From Mya arenaria (Eukaryota > Mollusca > Bivalvia > Myida > Myidae), in assembly GCF_026914265.1 (NCBI RefSeq), contig NC_069135.1:31405256-31469255 (forward strand): a stretch of DNA of 64,000 nucleotides, written 5' to 3'. Within the stretch, counting starts at the first letter, position 1. Each line of letters starts with the position of its first letter. Positions 40,481 through 53,442 of the stretch are shown here, piece after piece. Below the pieces are notes generated by a model. It saw only the letters and a list, made by a program, of their open reading frames with translations. It had not been told where the DNA came from and searched no databases. Position numbers and translations under genes: made by a program.

Positions 40481-42230
40481 TATGTAATATAATAGACAAG
40501 TGACAATTCATATGATTTCAAGACAAGTTGAAGGGGCCTGAAGCCATTTTAGTTATGGTATTGTCATGATGATCGATGGATTGACAGGCTAGACAAGTGT
40601 GAGAAGATGGTTCAAAAGATAAAGCTTTTAAGATGTACTTACTGTTTAAATTATTGACACATTTCGCTGTAAAGCTATCAATGAATTATAATTTATTGGG
40701 AAAAAAATATGACACACGAGTTTTTCCCTCCCAAAAAAAGATATTTGTGTAGTATGCCCAGGTTTATGGATTTTATATGTAATATAGAAAATTGAAAAAT
40801 GAATAAAAATATACAAACAAATTTTGTTTTGTGTTTTTTGTGGTAAAAGTAGTAGTATGAAACATTGACTAGTTATTTCGTTAGAAAAGATTAAACCTCC
40901 ATATCAATGCTATCTTGTAATCAATAGATTAAAATGTTCTGTAATTAATGACAAGAAATTGAAAAGGTTTGGGTGAAACTTTGAACTATCGTACACTTTA
41001 AATACCAATGTTCAGATTGACATAGCCCTGTAAAAAAAATAATGTGCGAGTCGTTTTAATATAGGGAAACGACTTATTAAGTAGAAAGTTCAAGAGACTA
41101 TTTAAATTGGTAAATGTGTACTGTCAAATAATTTGTGCAATATAAAGAAAATGATTATAACACAATATGTTGTATATAGCAAACATAATTGAGCTCTTGC
41201 AACTTGAAAACCCTTCGGGTCCGGTGGAAACTAGTGTCTGTGAATATGTTGGCTATGAATCACAACACAATACGACCTGTAAATCCAAATATCAAACTCC
41301 AAAGCATTCGCTTAGGGTTCTCGACCAAGTTCTTTATCATTTTCCGAAATACATGGGGTTTTTTAAATATTTGTCGTAAAACATTTAATCACTACTTTAA
41401 AAGTTTAGATAAACCATGTCATTTTTTTCAATAATGGCCGGTACAGGCTACCTTTATCATCGGTGAGCGATTCTAATTCAGAACACCCAAAACTCAAACA
41501 GAGCTTTCAAGAAGATATGTCGAATTATATACGTTTTGTACTAAATACTGTATTTTCAAGTATTGTGTTTGATGTTACCAGACTCACTGAGCCGGAGAGG
41601 CTGGGTTTCGTACTGGATTTTTAACAATGAGCATTATATATCTACTCTGCAAAGTGTGGCATTGAAATCTATGCGTTGATTTCAATGGGGTATTTGATGG
41701 ATCGACACCACAAACTGTTCGCACGTGATGGAAATGGGGTTGAAGCATCCATGACTGAAACTGTGCAGATTTTAAAATACAAAGGGACATAAGCATGAAG
41801 ATATTTTTCATTTATCCATAAATAGGTTGTCACCCTTTTTAGGTTGAATAAGGCTGCCCCAATCGGAACTCCTCGGCTAGTATCAAGATATATCTCGAAG
41901 CTTGCCGGAGATGGCCGAGTTGTTACGATTGAGGCTGCCCTACATCCGCGTTTTAAATAGTGGCATTTTGTTTCTGGGAATTTTTATTCAATCTTCTTAT
42001 AACCTTTCAAGTGTGTCTGAGAAAGAGGCGCTTATGTTATGTACTATTTGGCACTTATATATTATTCTAAGAAGATTTCCTCTTTATGTTGAAATAAGCA
42101 ATCATGTCACTGTTTTATCATGACCCTTGGTTTGTTCAGTCGCGGGGTTTGTTTACATATGTTCAGTCGTGGACCGATATCGGTCACATATGTTAAATAA
42201 TAAAATATACATATAAAAATCAAATATTTT
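40481..42230. other. Intergenic, SEC61A to the unknown minus-strand gene
   Basis: Short open frames here look random. No conserved domain, RNA gene or transposon end was recognised. AATAAA in minus-strand sense at about 42228-42236 probably serves the gene ending at 42244. Confidence 0.4.
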
Positions 42231-42243
42231 ATTCAAAACAATG

Positions 42244-43341
42244 TTATTCCTCTGAAATATCTCTTTTGCCGCAAACACACAGGCCAAACAAAGAGTTTCT
42301 TATTTTGTCAACAATTCTTTTCTTCTTCTGTTTTGGAGCAACTTTGCCCGTGATATTATCATTGGTTTCAACCTCGACAAAGTTATCATTGTCTTCGAAT
42401 GCGATTTCATCATGTACTATACGTAAGTTTTCCTTCGTTAAATTGATACTATTTAAATCAAATGGCTGCATTTCATTTTCGTCTGAGCCTGTAGATGTGA
42501 AATCTTTGTTTTCCAATGCATACATAATTTCTTCAGGTCCAGATGACTTCTTATTTTCTTTTGCTGGGGCTTTCCACCCGTCTTGCTGAACTCCACCAAT
42601 GTTTGTGCTAGCAGATTCCAACCCTATACGTTCATGGATAACGGTCGGTGACTTGGCTGCAACGTGCAACTCATTTGGTTGTTTTCATAATCGGCTCTAT
42701 CCAAAACTCGACACGAGAACTTTGAAAATCTGGCACCTCAAAGAGTTGAACGCTCTCAGCGTCCTTAAGGTTTGCGATGTCGAACTTTTCTGTCGGTGCA
42801 CCAATGTGGAGAAGTGAGCGCAGATCGATTCCTGACGGCTTTGGCGGCGTAAATTTCGGAAGGAGCGGCTGAATGGACTGACAAACCACCTCGGACTTTG
42901 GGCGGACACGGCTCACTGCCTCGCTCTTCCAACTGTCGGGATGTTGCGGGATCTCTTGGTCTGAAACGATTAACATTATATGCTTACTTGATAAACCTTA
43001 CATGTATTTCATACTGCACTGAAATAAAAAAAAAGCGCGTGTTAAGCAAAATAATAAATGAAGACAACCCGGGTGGTGGTTTTTTTATTATAAATAAATT
43101 GATAATTAAACAAACCTTTCTTCCGAATTAGCTGTGGATGCTTTTTCCATGCAAATTCGTCTACCACCAACTCCTCGTAGACTTTATTCTTTGTCTGCTC
43201 CCGGAGCGTTCTTCGTACCATCTCTTCTTTCTGTATCAGTTCTTGCAGTTTGAATTCTTGCTTAATTCTTGATGCAAACTCTTCGAAGTCGTCGGCGTTT
43301 CGCAGCCTCCCGGTGTAATACAAGGAGTTAGTGATGCTCAT
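42244..43341 (-). CDS. Uncharacterised protein, two exons, one frame switch
   Basis: Exon 1 (43341-43116) encodes MSITNSLYYTGRLRNADDFE and a charged helical stretch ending KKHPQLIRKK. A GT donor and a TTTCAG acceptor join it in phase to exon 2 (42960-42244), which runs through PSGIDLRSLLHIGAPTEKFD and VQLFEVPDF to a Lys-rich end with C-V-C-G-K-R. Near 42674-42676 the frame changes once: with one A fewer in an AAA run it would read KTTNELHVAAKSP without interruption to the TAA at 42244. A small intron there does not restore the frame with good splice sites. The predicted product is about 290 residues, soluble, helical and acidic in the middle. I recognise no family. Poly(A) signal and CRE-rich upstream region support a real gene. 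Confidence 0.65.
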
Positions 43342-43399
43342 ATTTCAAAATAACACAGGATAAATGCTTTTGAAGCTGTATAGCTACAATTAAGCTATG

Positions 43400-43465
43400 G
43401 CGAATATGTGCTTCTATGACAATGACGTTACTAGACGTCACATAGTAAGCGTTACGTCATAAGAC
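43400..43465 (-). promoter_or_regulatory. Cluster of three CRE-like motifs
   Basis: TGACGTTA (43423-43430), GACGTCA (43434-43440) and TTACGTCA (43452-43459) lie 80-120 bp upstream of the start codon of the minus-strand gene. All resemble the CREB/ATF site TGACGTCA. Spacing within 40 bp suggests a proximal promoter. Inference only. Confidence 0.4.
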
Positions 43466-44105
43466 CCTTGTATCATAGCCAATCAAAAAGATCGGACGCA
43501 GATATAATCATTGTACATACAACTGAGGTTGCATTATTGTGAAATTTGACTGAAATCTCACACATGTAGAAGTAACTCATAAACTGCCGTTAGAGTACAA
43601 ACTTGTTTGTCATGGAGGCAATTTAGGAACTTATCCCTTTTACCATTGATCTTACTTCTTTAAATTTTCGTTCACCTCTTTCAAAATGTTGAACATATCA
43701 TGGGAGGTCACAGGTTATTTCGTGAAAATGTTTCGCAGTTATGACTCTAGCTTAAGTACACCATACAATCAGGCCATTTCAAAAGCGAAAAAGACTACAA
43801 TGTAGCTGCATGGGCAGGAATTGGACAAGGCAGAAAAGGTTATTAGGCCGAGTTGACCCGACACCCTTGATTATCCGAACCTTGATTATCATTATCGATA
43901 CTATACTCACAGCAAAGTCCTATGAATAATTGAGCTAAAGGTCTGTAAACATATTAAAGAATATACAGAAAATAAAAGGCCATGTTGACGTTAGTTACAC
44001 TAATGAGCGGTCAGGTCGAGTCTGCCATAGTGAAAAATCGTCAAAAGACTCGTTGACGGCCAGGTGCACTAATGATGAGGTATATAAAGAAGAAATCCAA
44101 AAGAA

Positions 44106-44350
44106 ATGCGCCTACGGAGCGGGAGGTCGTGGGTTCGATCCCGGGCCGCGTCATACCGAAAGACGTTAAAAGTTGGTATAAGTAGCTCCCTTGCCTGGCG
44201 CTCGGCATCTTAAGGGTAGTATTGGAATAGTAGTGTACTCAGTACTGGTTCAACCCAGGAAAGTTGAATCCCGTGTATCGGTGCTTTACACCGAGCACAT
44301 TTAAGAAGCAAGCGGTCTCTTCGCAAAGAGCTAGGGTATCTCTTGTCATG
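44106..44350 (+). mobile_element. tRNA-derived SINE, 5' truncated
   Basis: An RNA polymerase III B box GGTTCGATCCC lies at 44132-44142 inside a tRNA-like stretch (GCGGGAGGTCGTGGGTTCGA). A non-tRNA body follows, with TAGCTCCCTTGCCTGGCGCT, GGTTCAACCCAGGAAAGTTG and TTTACACCGAGCAC. No A box is found, so the 5' end is missing. Typical of tRNA-derived SINEs; bivalve family not assigned. Confidence 0.65.
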
Positions 44351-44803
44351 ATCTCACTCTGTTACTTCAAGTCTTCCAATGTCTGGATTTGACTGCGTAC
44401 GTATTGCTGTCACTTCTATCTCATGTCACCCAGTATGGCATTTTAGGTGGAACGCGACTATGAACGAATTTTCAAGTTACTGTCTGAAAATTGGTATACG
44501 AATAGAAAAGCATATGCCCAGTTATAGGAACTGTTTTTACTTTTTCAATATTCAAAACAGTTTTGAAACTACGACTCTTCAAAGTATACCACTGACGTCA
44601 ATTTTGAGACGTCTGTCATATTTTTTTTGCGTTCCAGCTACAATAACCGACAGTTTCATCAATTCTTCGTTTACCGCTATGAAATTTCAACCTCAAGTGC
44701 GTCTTGTGAAAACGTTCACGCACATATATTTTTCATTCTCTTGTTTTACGTTGTTTATTTTAAATTCGTCTATAACGTCATTTTTCGCGGGTAAAACAGC
44801 GTC

Positions 44804-45008
44804 GTCAAGCCATAATGCAGCCAATGTTGTTGAGTTTATAAAGTTCTGCTCGCGCCCTCATGATAATGGCTGCATTCTGGCTTGACCCCGTCACATCCCC
44901 AAGTGTGACTTAAACAGAATTTTGAAGTCAAAGGGGGAGTTTTACGCCCATTGGTTGATGGGATATATGCAGCCAATGGGCGCGGGCAGACCTTGATAAA
45001 CTCAAATA
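44804..45008. repeat. Nested fold-back sequence
   Basis: GTCAAGCCATAATGCAGCCA (44805) faces TGGCTGCATTCTGGCTTGAC (44867-44886). A second inverted pair joins 44828-44880 (TTGAGTTTATAAAGTTCTGC, CGCGCCCTCAT) to 44960-45005 (GGGCGCGGGCAGACCTTGAT, AAACTCAA). Such stacked inverted repeats usually mark a short non-autonomous DNA element. Confidence 0.5.
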
Positions 45009-48000
45009 AACAAACAAACGAAATGCATTTGGAACCACATCGTTTGTACCGTAGTTCCCTATACGTGTTTCCGAGGTAAACACTTGTAAAGGGAGACTAA
45101 TCCGTTTGTCAGCGAGTTGTTGCAAGTTCCAATTCGTAAACATTGTGTTTATTTTGGTGAATCTGTCACAATTTTAACCATATAATACATGCGGAGCCGA
45201 CGGTGGAATCTGTGTCGTTAATTAAATAGTGTAGGTATTTGTACTTATTGCTGCCCTTCCTGTTTAGTTTAGTGTTACACTAGATTGTATTAGATAAAAC
45301 ATTTCGGATAGAAGATTTCGGACAAAGAGTGACAGATGTTTTCTGGTCTTGTATTTTCCTAACATTCGACATGTTCTCTATTTGAATGTTTATCTTTTTT
45401 TCTAGGATACCTTTGTAACTGAAACATTTTCAATGAAATAAATTAAAAGTGTATGTAGGTCAATCTTCAAAAAAGGAGAATTTCCATAGATGGTAAAGTT
45501 GTCAGGACATTACGGACCAGACATAACGGGCCATATTTGAGAACATTACGGGCGATATTTAGGGACATTTCGGGCCATATTTGTGACCATAATGGGCCAT
45601 GATTTATAATTATACTGACAGTTTGTTTAAAATTTATAACATACCATTTTGGGGGGCACTATATATGGACCATGCTTAAAATTAAGATGGATCATAAATA
45701 TATTACTTCCATTTTTTTCCAAACGACTTTAAATTAGGATAATGAGAATGGTTTCATGTGTTCTGGATCAAATTGGTAGAAAAAACATCAGTGGGGACTC
45801 AGTTCGCTCAGCATTATGATGCAGCCCTGAAAGCACTTAATTATGTTAAGCAAAAAGCCAGTTGTTAACAACACATGAATTAACCTTAACCAGGGATGTT
45901 TAGTATGTGTTCTGCAGGTATGATAATTATACAAGCTGTGTGCCGCTTTGAAGCTGACACACTTCTTGACATTGCGGAGGCATTTGCTCACATCATCTGG
46001 GACCTTTGTCGCTTTCCAACCTTTTTTCAGAAACCTTTCGCAGTATTAAATGGAGCTAAACTACGTGGGATTGGTGTGGTAGCCATGTCAGGTCAATTGG
46101 CTAAGTCTGTGACTTAATTGCCTAGGATTGGAGTGATGGCCATGTCTGGTTCATTGGCTTTTCTATCCTATTGAGGATGTTGACCTTGTCTGTAAGGTCC
46201 GCGTGCACATTTTTGTTCTCTTTTATTAGTGCTATTCCATTTTTGTCCTTTCCTAGGGAGTTCATTCATACCCACAAGCGTTTCTGTTTACCAGCCTTGT
46301 TGTTATAAGTTATAACGTATGTTATCAAAACCAATGATAGTTTCATTGTAGACTAGTTGGAGGCTCTCTCAGGTTTGGTGTCCTGGCTTTTATCTTCCTG
46401 TATATGGCGATATCCTGTGTTATCTTCTTTGCCTTCTGCCATATTAATACAATGTAGTGTGTTTCAACACAGTGATCCATCCGTTTAAGACAAGATTCTT
46501 GCTGATCCATGACTTTGTTTTCTATGCTGAGTTTTTTCCGAGGGATATGCTGTGCTGGTCGTTTTCTGAGGGAAGCTGGCGAAGAGTATTTTTAAAGTTG
46601 GTTATGTCTGAAGTGGAAATCTGGTGTCGTAGGTCTTGGCGTAATCCAGCCCATTTGTACGGGAAAACATTCCGTTTGGTGAAAGGTTTGGTAAGATGTC
46701 ACAGATATACGATTCAATGAAAATTGCTGAGGAGAGCCTTAATTATTCCATCGTTATGCACATGCCTCTGCTTAAAACTGTATATGAGTTGTACGTAGTT
46801 AGTTTGATCGACGCTTGTTTATACCCGAAGAGAGGCATATCTATGGCGTGTCCGCGTGTTTGTCCGTTACTAACGTGTTTCAGCTGCAACTTACCCAATT
46901 GCATTCGAATTTAGATCAAACACTATAGAAATGTACAGCAGCATGGAAAGATGTGTCACACAAACTGTTCGTGCCGTCGACTCAAAAAGACAAGCTCACA
47001 CAAGGTCAATTGGCTATCGCTCCAACAAGGTGTGACATTTTGGCGGTTTCACACTTTCTCGCGACTGTTTTTGTTCAATGTAATATTTTTAATGAGATTT
47101 CAAAAATATCCTTCATTGAATAACATAATTAAAACGGTCATTACCTAGGAAAGTCATGATATCTTAAAAAAAAATCCACCACTGTTTATTCCTATAACCG
47201 AACGAACCATTAAAAGCTAACTCTCTCGACGTGAGCAATTTAGTCTTGCAATTTGCGCGGCTTGTTCAGCTAATGTTTAAGCAAACGTGGGGCAACGCAA
47301 AGAAGAAAATCGTTGAAGCGTCGTTGCTGAGTTGTTTGATTTTGCTACGTAAATTAGTTTGGTTGGTGGTCACCAATCTCCGGTGTCACCAACAACACAC
47401 GACCACATTCCCGCGTAGCATCGTGCCAACTGGAATGATTAATATAATGTATTATAATCGTGGCGACTTAAATTAATTCAAAGTTTTAAACTAAACTAAG
47501 CGTGCACAATTAGTAACGTAAGCTTTATATAAACTCGGATTCTTGGAAGAATAATTGCAATGCCAACATCCCTTATACTTTGTAACGAGTTCCAAAACTC
47601 GACTTGAATAGTTCTTTGGCCATGCAACAATTATAGAAAGAAGGAAAACAGCGAATGTTAATTGGTTTGCGGTAATCAGTTAGAATTACATTCAAGATTA
47701 GACAAACATTCAGAAACAGCGAATCGTTCGGAAACAAATCAGAGATTATGTGGGATTTATTTTCGCAGCAAGATTCAAAGAACACAGTATGTTAAAATGG
47801 AATGTTTATGGAAATGGAAAAAAACAAAAACAAATAAACCACCGATGACTAAATGGATTGTGTATCAATAAAAGTTCAACAGTCGGTACGTTTTAGATGC
47901 TTATAGATTCAATATTCAAGATTCACCATATGTGTTAAGCATCTAGTACCATGCTTACTTAAATCAAGCACCTTTTAGGTTTAAACGCAACATGCTTGGG

Positions 48001-48370
48001 ATTTTGTCTACGTAGGAGTTCTGTTATAATCAAGTCGTTTGTACTTGGATCTCCCCGGGAAATATATGCGAAGTGGTATACTGGTAATTACCGACTTCAT
48101 CAATTTCTCAGAATCAATACAGACACAGGTTATGAATGTTTCCGGGATTGCTCTACAATTGTAACGAAACTATTGTAGACTTAACCTAACACTGACTTGA
48201 GAAGATACTTCTTTCGTGTTAAGGCATCACATCACGCGGCAGACGTATATATTATATATATTATTAATTTATGATTGGCGTATATAAATATTGATAAAAA
48301 AAATCCATATTGCATCAGGACAAACGTGGAGCTCTACCAAGTATAATGCTTATTATTCAGGCATACAGTT
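45009..48370. other. Intergenic, no gene seen
   Basis: Only short random frames occur. A minisatellite lies at 45508-45605, and a two-fold direct repeat of about 65 bp lies at 46070-46170 (GGATTGG[T/A]GTG, GCCATGTC, TCAATTGGCT or TTCATTGGCT). Nothing else stands out. Confidence 0.4.
45508..45605 (+). repeat. Degenerate minisatellite, about 28 bp period
   Basis: About four diverged copies occur of a unit of the form ACATTACGGGCCATATTTG followed by AGG or TGA. They read ACGGGCCATATTTG, ACGGGCGATATTTA, TCGGGCCATATTTG and ATGGGCCATGATTT in turn. Confidence 0.7.
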
Positions 48371-48432
48371 TCAACTTCTTTTTGCAGGGATTTGTTTAGA
48401 GGCGAGCGCTAACCAGAACGTAAAGAAACAGG

Positions 48433-50221
48433 ATGACGTTTGACGAAAGTAAGTGATACTTCACTTGATTGGTTTTCATGTATAGTAGCAGTGTTCACGT
48501 GTGTTGATGTAAAATGAAACGTTTTAAAATGCTAAGTAATTTGCATACACAATAATTTTTACGAACACCGGATACAATCATGTTGAGTTTAAGTTGCAAG
48601 TTTAATCTGTGTAATTGGTTATTTATATTCATTCCCTGTCTGGAGACTTTGTAATGGATTGTATTCATCCGTGCCTTATTTTAGATTTCTTTTTTAATAT
48701 GTTATATCATAGAAATTACACACTTACTCACACAGTAGTATTCCACGGGAAGTAATGTTTATGTTACACCTTTATCAGCAAATCACTTTTCAATGTTATT
48801 CCGGTGTTCTCTCTAAACACGTATCTTCTGGATCTGATGATAAATGTATAAGTGACATTGTGACAACTTCTCTCGAAATGTTCAAAAAGTGTTTGTGGTA
48901 TAGCCTTGGTATGGTGTTCTCAGGCGGCGTGAACAATTAACCATGGCCATGACTTCAAACAAGTCAGGATATTCCCTCATGAAACTAAGTTATCAGTGAC
49001 TATATAATATTATACGAGTATTCAGCTTTATGCTGTTAAACTGTTCGAGTAATGGCCCTTGGTCGAATAAAAAAGTACGTTCCCGGTGCTCTTATCAAAG
49101 TTTAATATTTTTGTGTCATAGGGATGACTTTACCCGGTGGCGCCCCGTCCGTGTTGTCGTCGATGTCGTCGGCGTCACACTCGCTTCCGATCAGAAACTT
49201 GAAAATATTTGGACACGTCGAGTTTTCAATCTTGTTATGTACATTGGTCACGGTCTGTACATGACCATGTTGATTTCTGGGTCAATATCTCAAAGGTCAA
49301 GGAGATGGTGACCTTTCCTAGAAAAAATGGGCGCGTTCGTTTCAGATCGGTAACTTGTATACGACTTGGAGTAGAGTCTTCAAACTTGGTATGCTCATTG
49401 GTCACGGCCAGTAGATGAACCCTATTTCGGCCAGTAGGTCAATGGTCAAGATCATGGTGACCTTTACTAGAAAAATGATAAGCTCTCCGGGCAGCGAGGA
49501 ATTATTACTGTTTAATTAGTTAATAACTATTTATTTAAATGATAAACTATTTAGTTAGACGTTGTTACTTCAAGACAAACCACTTGAAGTGCCAAGCTGA
49601 ATCAGTATCAAATTGATACAACAGTTTTCACGGGATGTATCAGAATATTAATAAACAAGTGTTTTTTACGTGTGGATCATGTATGTACACGTGCGTGTTG
49701 GCAAATGTTTGGTCAAATCTTCGCGACAGTGAATATTTCGTTATTTTTTTTCAGATATGAACAAATTTACCCACGAAGTTGAAGAGGCGTTCCATGACGT
49801 TGAAGAGGTTTTCCGAGATGTCAAAGATCACATGATACTGTCGGTAAGAAACCATAGCTACATGATAGCCTTGTTTCTTATGAGTCTGACGTCAGCAATT
49901 CTTGTGTTCGGGACTATTTATGTGTGGTGTTTTCACCGAGGACACCCGTATCGAGAGGATTACCAGCATATAGAGGAAAAAAACGAAACAGAGGCAGCTG
50001 ATGAATCAGCTAATGATCAAATGCAACACAAGAAGAAAGCAACAAGTGCTATTCCTAGAGCAAGCCCTGCAAGTGACGTCACTGCTAATAATGACGTCAG
50101 TGATCAAGATGGCAAAGTTCGGAAAAGAGTTCCATCTTCTTCTGGATCTAGTATGAACAATAATGACAGCCCTGTAAAGTCTAAAATACCAGTACGAAGA
50201 CAGACAAGTAAACAATCTTGA
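48433..50221 (+). CDS. Small single-pass membrane protein, two exons
   Basis: Exon 1 (48433-48448) encodes MTFDE plus one base before GTAAGT. Exon 2 (49755-50221) begins after TTTTTTTTCAG and continues in phase, giving 160 residues. A TTTTTGCAG at about 48388 suggests a further non-coding 5' exon. The N-terminus is acidic and helical (EVEEAFHDVEEVFRDVKDH). Residues about 42-65 (MIALFLMSLTSAILVFGTIY..) form one membrane span followed by H-R-G. The remaining 95 residues are polar, Lys/Ser-rich and probably disordered, ending RRQTSKQS. There is no signal peptide. No family recognised; topology is predicted N-out or tail-in but not resolved. The 1.3 kb intron carries a repeat at 49100-49490. Confidence 0.7.
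49100..49490. repeat. Interspersed repeat with two 154 bp units
   Basis: A GC-rich (GTCG)-like stretch (GTCGTCGATGTCGTCGGCGT) leads into two tandem units, anchored by ATTGGTCACGG at 49243 and 49397 (154 bp apart), each with TCAAAGGTCAAGG or TCAATGGTCAAGA and GGTGACCTTT. The layout echoes the 21321-22048 element but the sequences differ. Confidence 0.6.
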
Positions 50222-51037
50222 TATGTATTTGAGTTTGTAATGAGAATTTAATGGTCTTCCGGTTTGATATTCAAGTTACTGCTTACATTTACATGTTTAG
50301 TTTTGAGCCCTCATTTTTCAAAGAAAAAACCTAGGTTTTGATAGCGTCGGTGCCATTGTTGTAGACGTGCAAAAATCTTTACCTTGCATGTTGCCATAAC
50401 TTTAAAACCGTTCCGGATATTCAATTGAAATAATGTACATTTTATGTACCTACATGTATATATAGGCGCATATATTGTAAATCCCATCTCTCTGGTTTTA
50501 ATTAAAAAAAAACAATTAAATAATTGTCAACGTATGCGCTCAAAATAAAGTATGTATCATTGCAAGAACTATTAGGAAAATGAGGTTTACAATTGCTGGA
50601 CAAACTATTACTGGTATGATGTGTGATATAGACATTCCATTCACTGTGATTTTCGTATTTAGACGGTACTGTATAACGGCGCATGTGATTTGAACAATCC
50701 ATATCATTATACATGTAGTTTAATTATACTTAATGTCGTTTTTTTTCAAAACATTGAAGCTGCCCTTTCTTTCTCTTTGCAGAATTTAAACTGAATTGTG
50801 TTGTAAACATATCACAGTAAGTCGGATTGAAACAACTTGGCGTACAGCGCGTTGCATTCCTTTTTCTTTGAGATAAAAATTCCTATTCCTGAATTATTTC
50901 TAGTCTCTGGCATTTTCTGTAACTGATTAATTGAATGGGGTATAGATAAAAGCACCAAGTAATTTTGGTATTGATTGAGAAATTGTTTGTATGCACACAT
51001 GTTCACATTGGTGGACTTAGTCTTTATAGATACAGGC

Positions 51038-51317
51038 CAGGGACGGATTCATGATTTGGCGATAGATGGGGCGCTCTTTGGAAGTACGCTCGCCAGCTTT
51101 CAAAAGATTACTAATAATACATAGTTTTAATAAGTTAATCATCAAGTTGGGGCTTGAGGTCGCTCTCAAGGAAAGATTAAGCCATTTTTGTCTGAAATAG
51201 TGATTTTGAATGTATTCTTTTCATATCGTTTTTTTGATATTGACTTAAAATGGTAAACATAAACAATTTAAGAGGGGGCGCGCGCCGGGCCCTCCCCCGT
51301 CTAATCCACGAATGTAT
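51038..51317. mobile_element. Possible hAT-like MITE
   Basis: The left end CAGGGACGGATTCATG and the inverted right end CATTCGTGGATTAGACG share GGATT, and both lead into G-rich sub-ends (GATGGGGCGC; GAGGGGGCGCGCGCCGGGCC). CAGGG starts are common in hAT elements. No clear 8 bp target duplication is seen, so the call is weak. Confidence 0.35.
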
Positions 51318-53442
51318 ACTAAAAGGTATAACGAAAATGTTTGTATTAAGTCTGGAATAAACTAGCTAAAACAATTGCGCCAGTTTGTATACTTGAAAAT
51401 AAATGTTGAATTGAAAAACACCACCAGTGTGTGGTTATAGATTTTTTGCAACTGTATAGAATTATTTTATTAAACTATTTGGTCCCTTTAAGTTTCATTG
51501 GTCTGGAGAAAGAAGTCATGTTTTCTTACAAAGAAATACGGACTGTACTTAAACTCAATACTTTATGTTTATAATGAACGTATTTTTTTTGCTTAACATC
51601 TTACTAGCATGCTTGATTGTACAAAGCATTGGTAATGATTCTGTTGTTTTATTTACATCATTGATCAATTTTCATTTGTAAATATTGGTTGAATGTTCGT
51701 ATTAATTTTGCTCAAATTAATGATACCTCTAATTGTTAAATATTGTACAAAAAAGAAATAGCATGCATTTACTTTAGTCTGGATTAACTGCCCCTAACCA
51801 TTGGTTTACAGTAAACAAGGAACCAGACAAACCTCTGCAAATCTGTTAATATTTTTGTCATTGTGGTAAACTACATACAGATCTGAATGTAGGTTGAAAT
51901 CTCAGAAATATTCTTTAACACCCAACAATTTAGTGTTATTTTTAGCAATTATCTGTCCAAAATTTGTTAATTGATAGCAATAAAATGAATGACTTAAACA
52001 TATCAATTAGCTGGACTGTGTTTCCAAAGAGTCAAGGGTCGTAGCCATGGTGTCGTCGGCGTGAGTTATGGTCGTTGTAAGTGAGCTGCAAAAACCTGGC
52101 CGTTAAACAATTGCAATGACTATCAAAATATGTGCTTGTTTGAGAAAACCGGGTAGGCGTTGGCACTTTTTGCTTAGTTTTTATATAAGTAACACATCAC
52201 TAACTAACTTGTTATGAATCTTTGTTTATGTATAAATGTGATCTCGTTATGTTTTTGATTGGTTTTTATTCAGGTTGAAACACACTCCATATACACCTTG
52301 CAACACATAGTAGAGTATATGTTAGCATTGTTTTGCTTTAAAGAATATATCACAGGATCATATCCCAACATGCTAAGACAGGATAGTTAATTGGCTACAC
52401 AATAATTAATGTATCATGGGACTAAGAACTTAGAAACTATAGTTGGTGAATTGACTAAAGTGAGGTTAAGTGTGAAATGACCTGGGAAAGCCGATGAAAT
52501 CCCTGGGGCTTTCCAAGCATCATTTATGTGTCTATCAACCTGAACCACGTCTTCCATATTTGTTGTGTTCAATTTATTTATTGTTAGCTTTTACTTGTTA
52601 TATAGGTTAACTTGTTTATTCATATATTCTGAGGAATGTGTTTTATTATATTAATGGACCTTGTGAATTATAAAAAAAAAATGTTTGAATAAATAATAAA
52701 TGTACACAATGCTTAGAGGTTTCACCCGCGCCCATCATTGGAAGCCCTTTAACTGGAAAAAAGTATTTTCTGGGTTTCTTAATAAACTTATCATAATCAT
52801 TCAAATCCATTACATTTATTTCATTAATACGGAGACTGGTTATGTCCATTTCCTGCAATTTTTATTACCTCTTTTGGTATGATTTTTACAAAAATATTAA
52901 TTTATTGAAATATTCATATAGTCGAACTAGGGTAGTCACATGCATCTCAGCATTTACTTAGATTAATGTGTTGGAGTTTATGTACAACTTATATCACAGA
53001 TTTTATAGTATTACAGCAATGTTCACCAATTGGTATTTTGACAATATTTGGCCGGTGTTTTAAAAGAGCCTCCTCTCACAGCTCTCTCAACATATTGATC
53101 ATGATTTATTATACATTTTAATACGCAAAAAACATTGATTTTGATTTTAAATGAATTTGAATGGATTGATGGTAACATGCTTCTGTATATTTGAAAGAAT
53201 ACTTTTATAATGTGCGCATGTGTTTTGTATGCACGTTTGAGATTATACTCTTCTTACAATTATCATAATTGATTGAATGTGTGCTATGTTATCATAATCA
53301 GTTAACTGTTAAGTTTATCCGAAAACCCATTCTAAATGCTTGTGTCTCGTAACAATATATTATTTTCCTATATATTTGTAATAAATCATAAAATCAAGTT
53401 GTTTGCATATACTTGACAACCTGTGTCGTCTCTAAATGTTAA

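Noticed and set aside
42657-42736. An 80 bp intron explaining the frame switch of the minus-strand gene
   Set aside because: The borders GT..AG exist, but the joined phases do not restore the downstream frame; a one-base difference in an AAA run fits better.
44379-44885. 168-codon open frame on the plus strand
   Set aside because: It has no recognisable domain, a composition like translated AT-rich DNA, and its 3' end runs through a fold-back repeat. Without transcript support I do not call it a gene.
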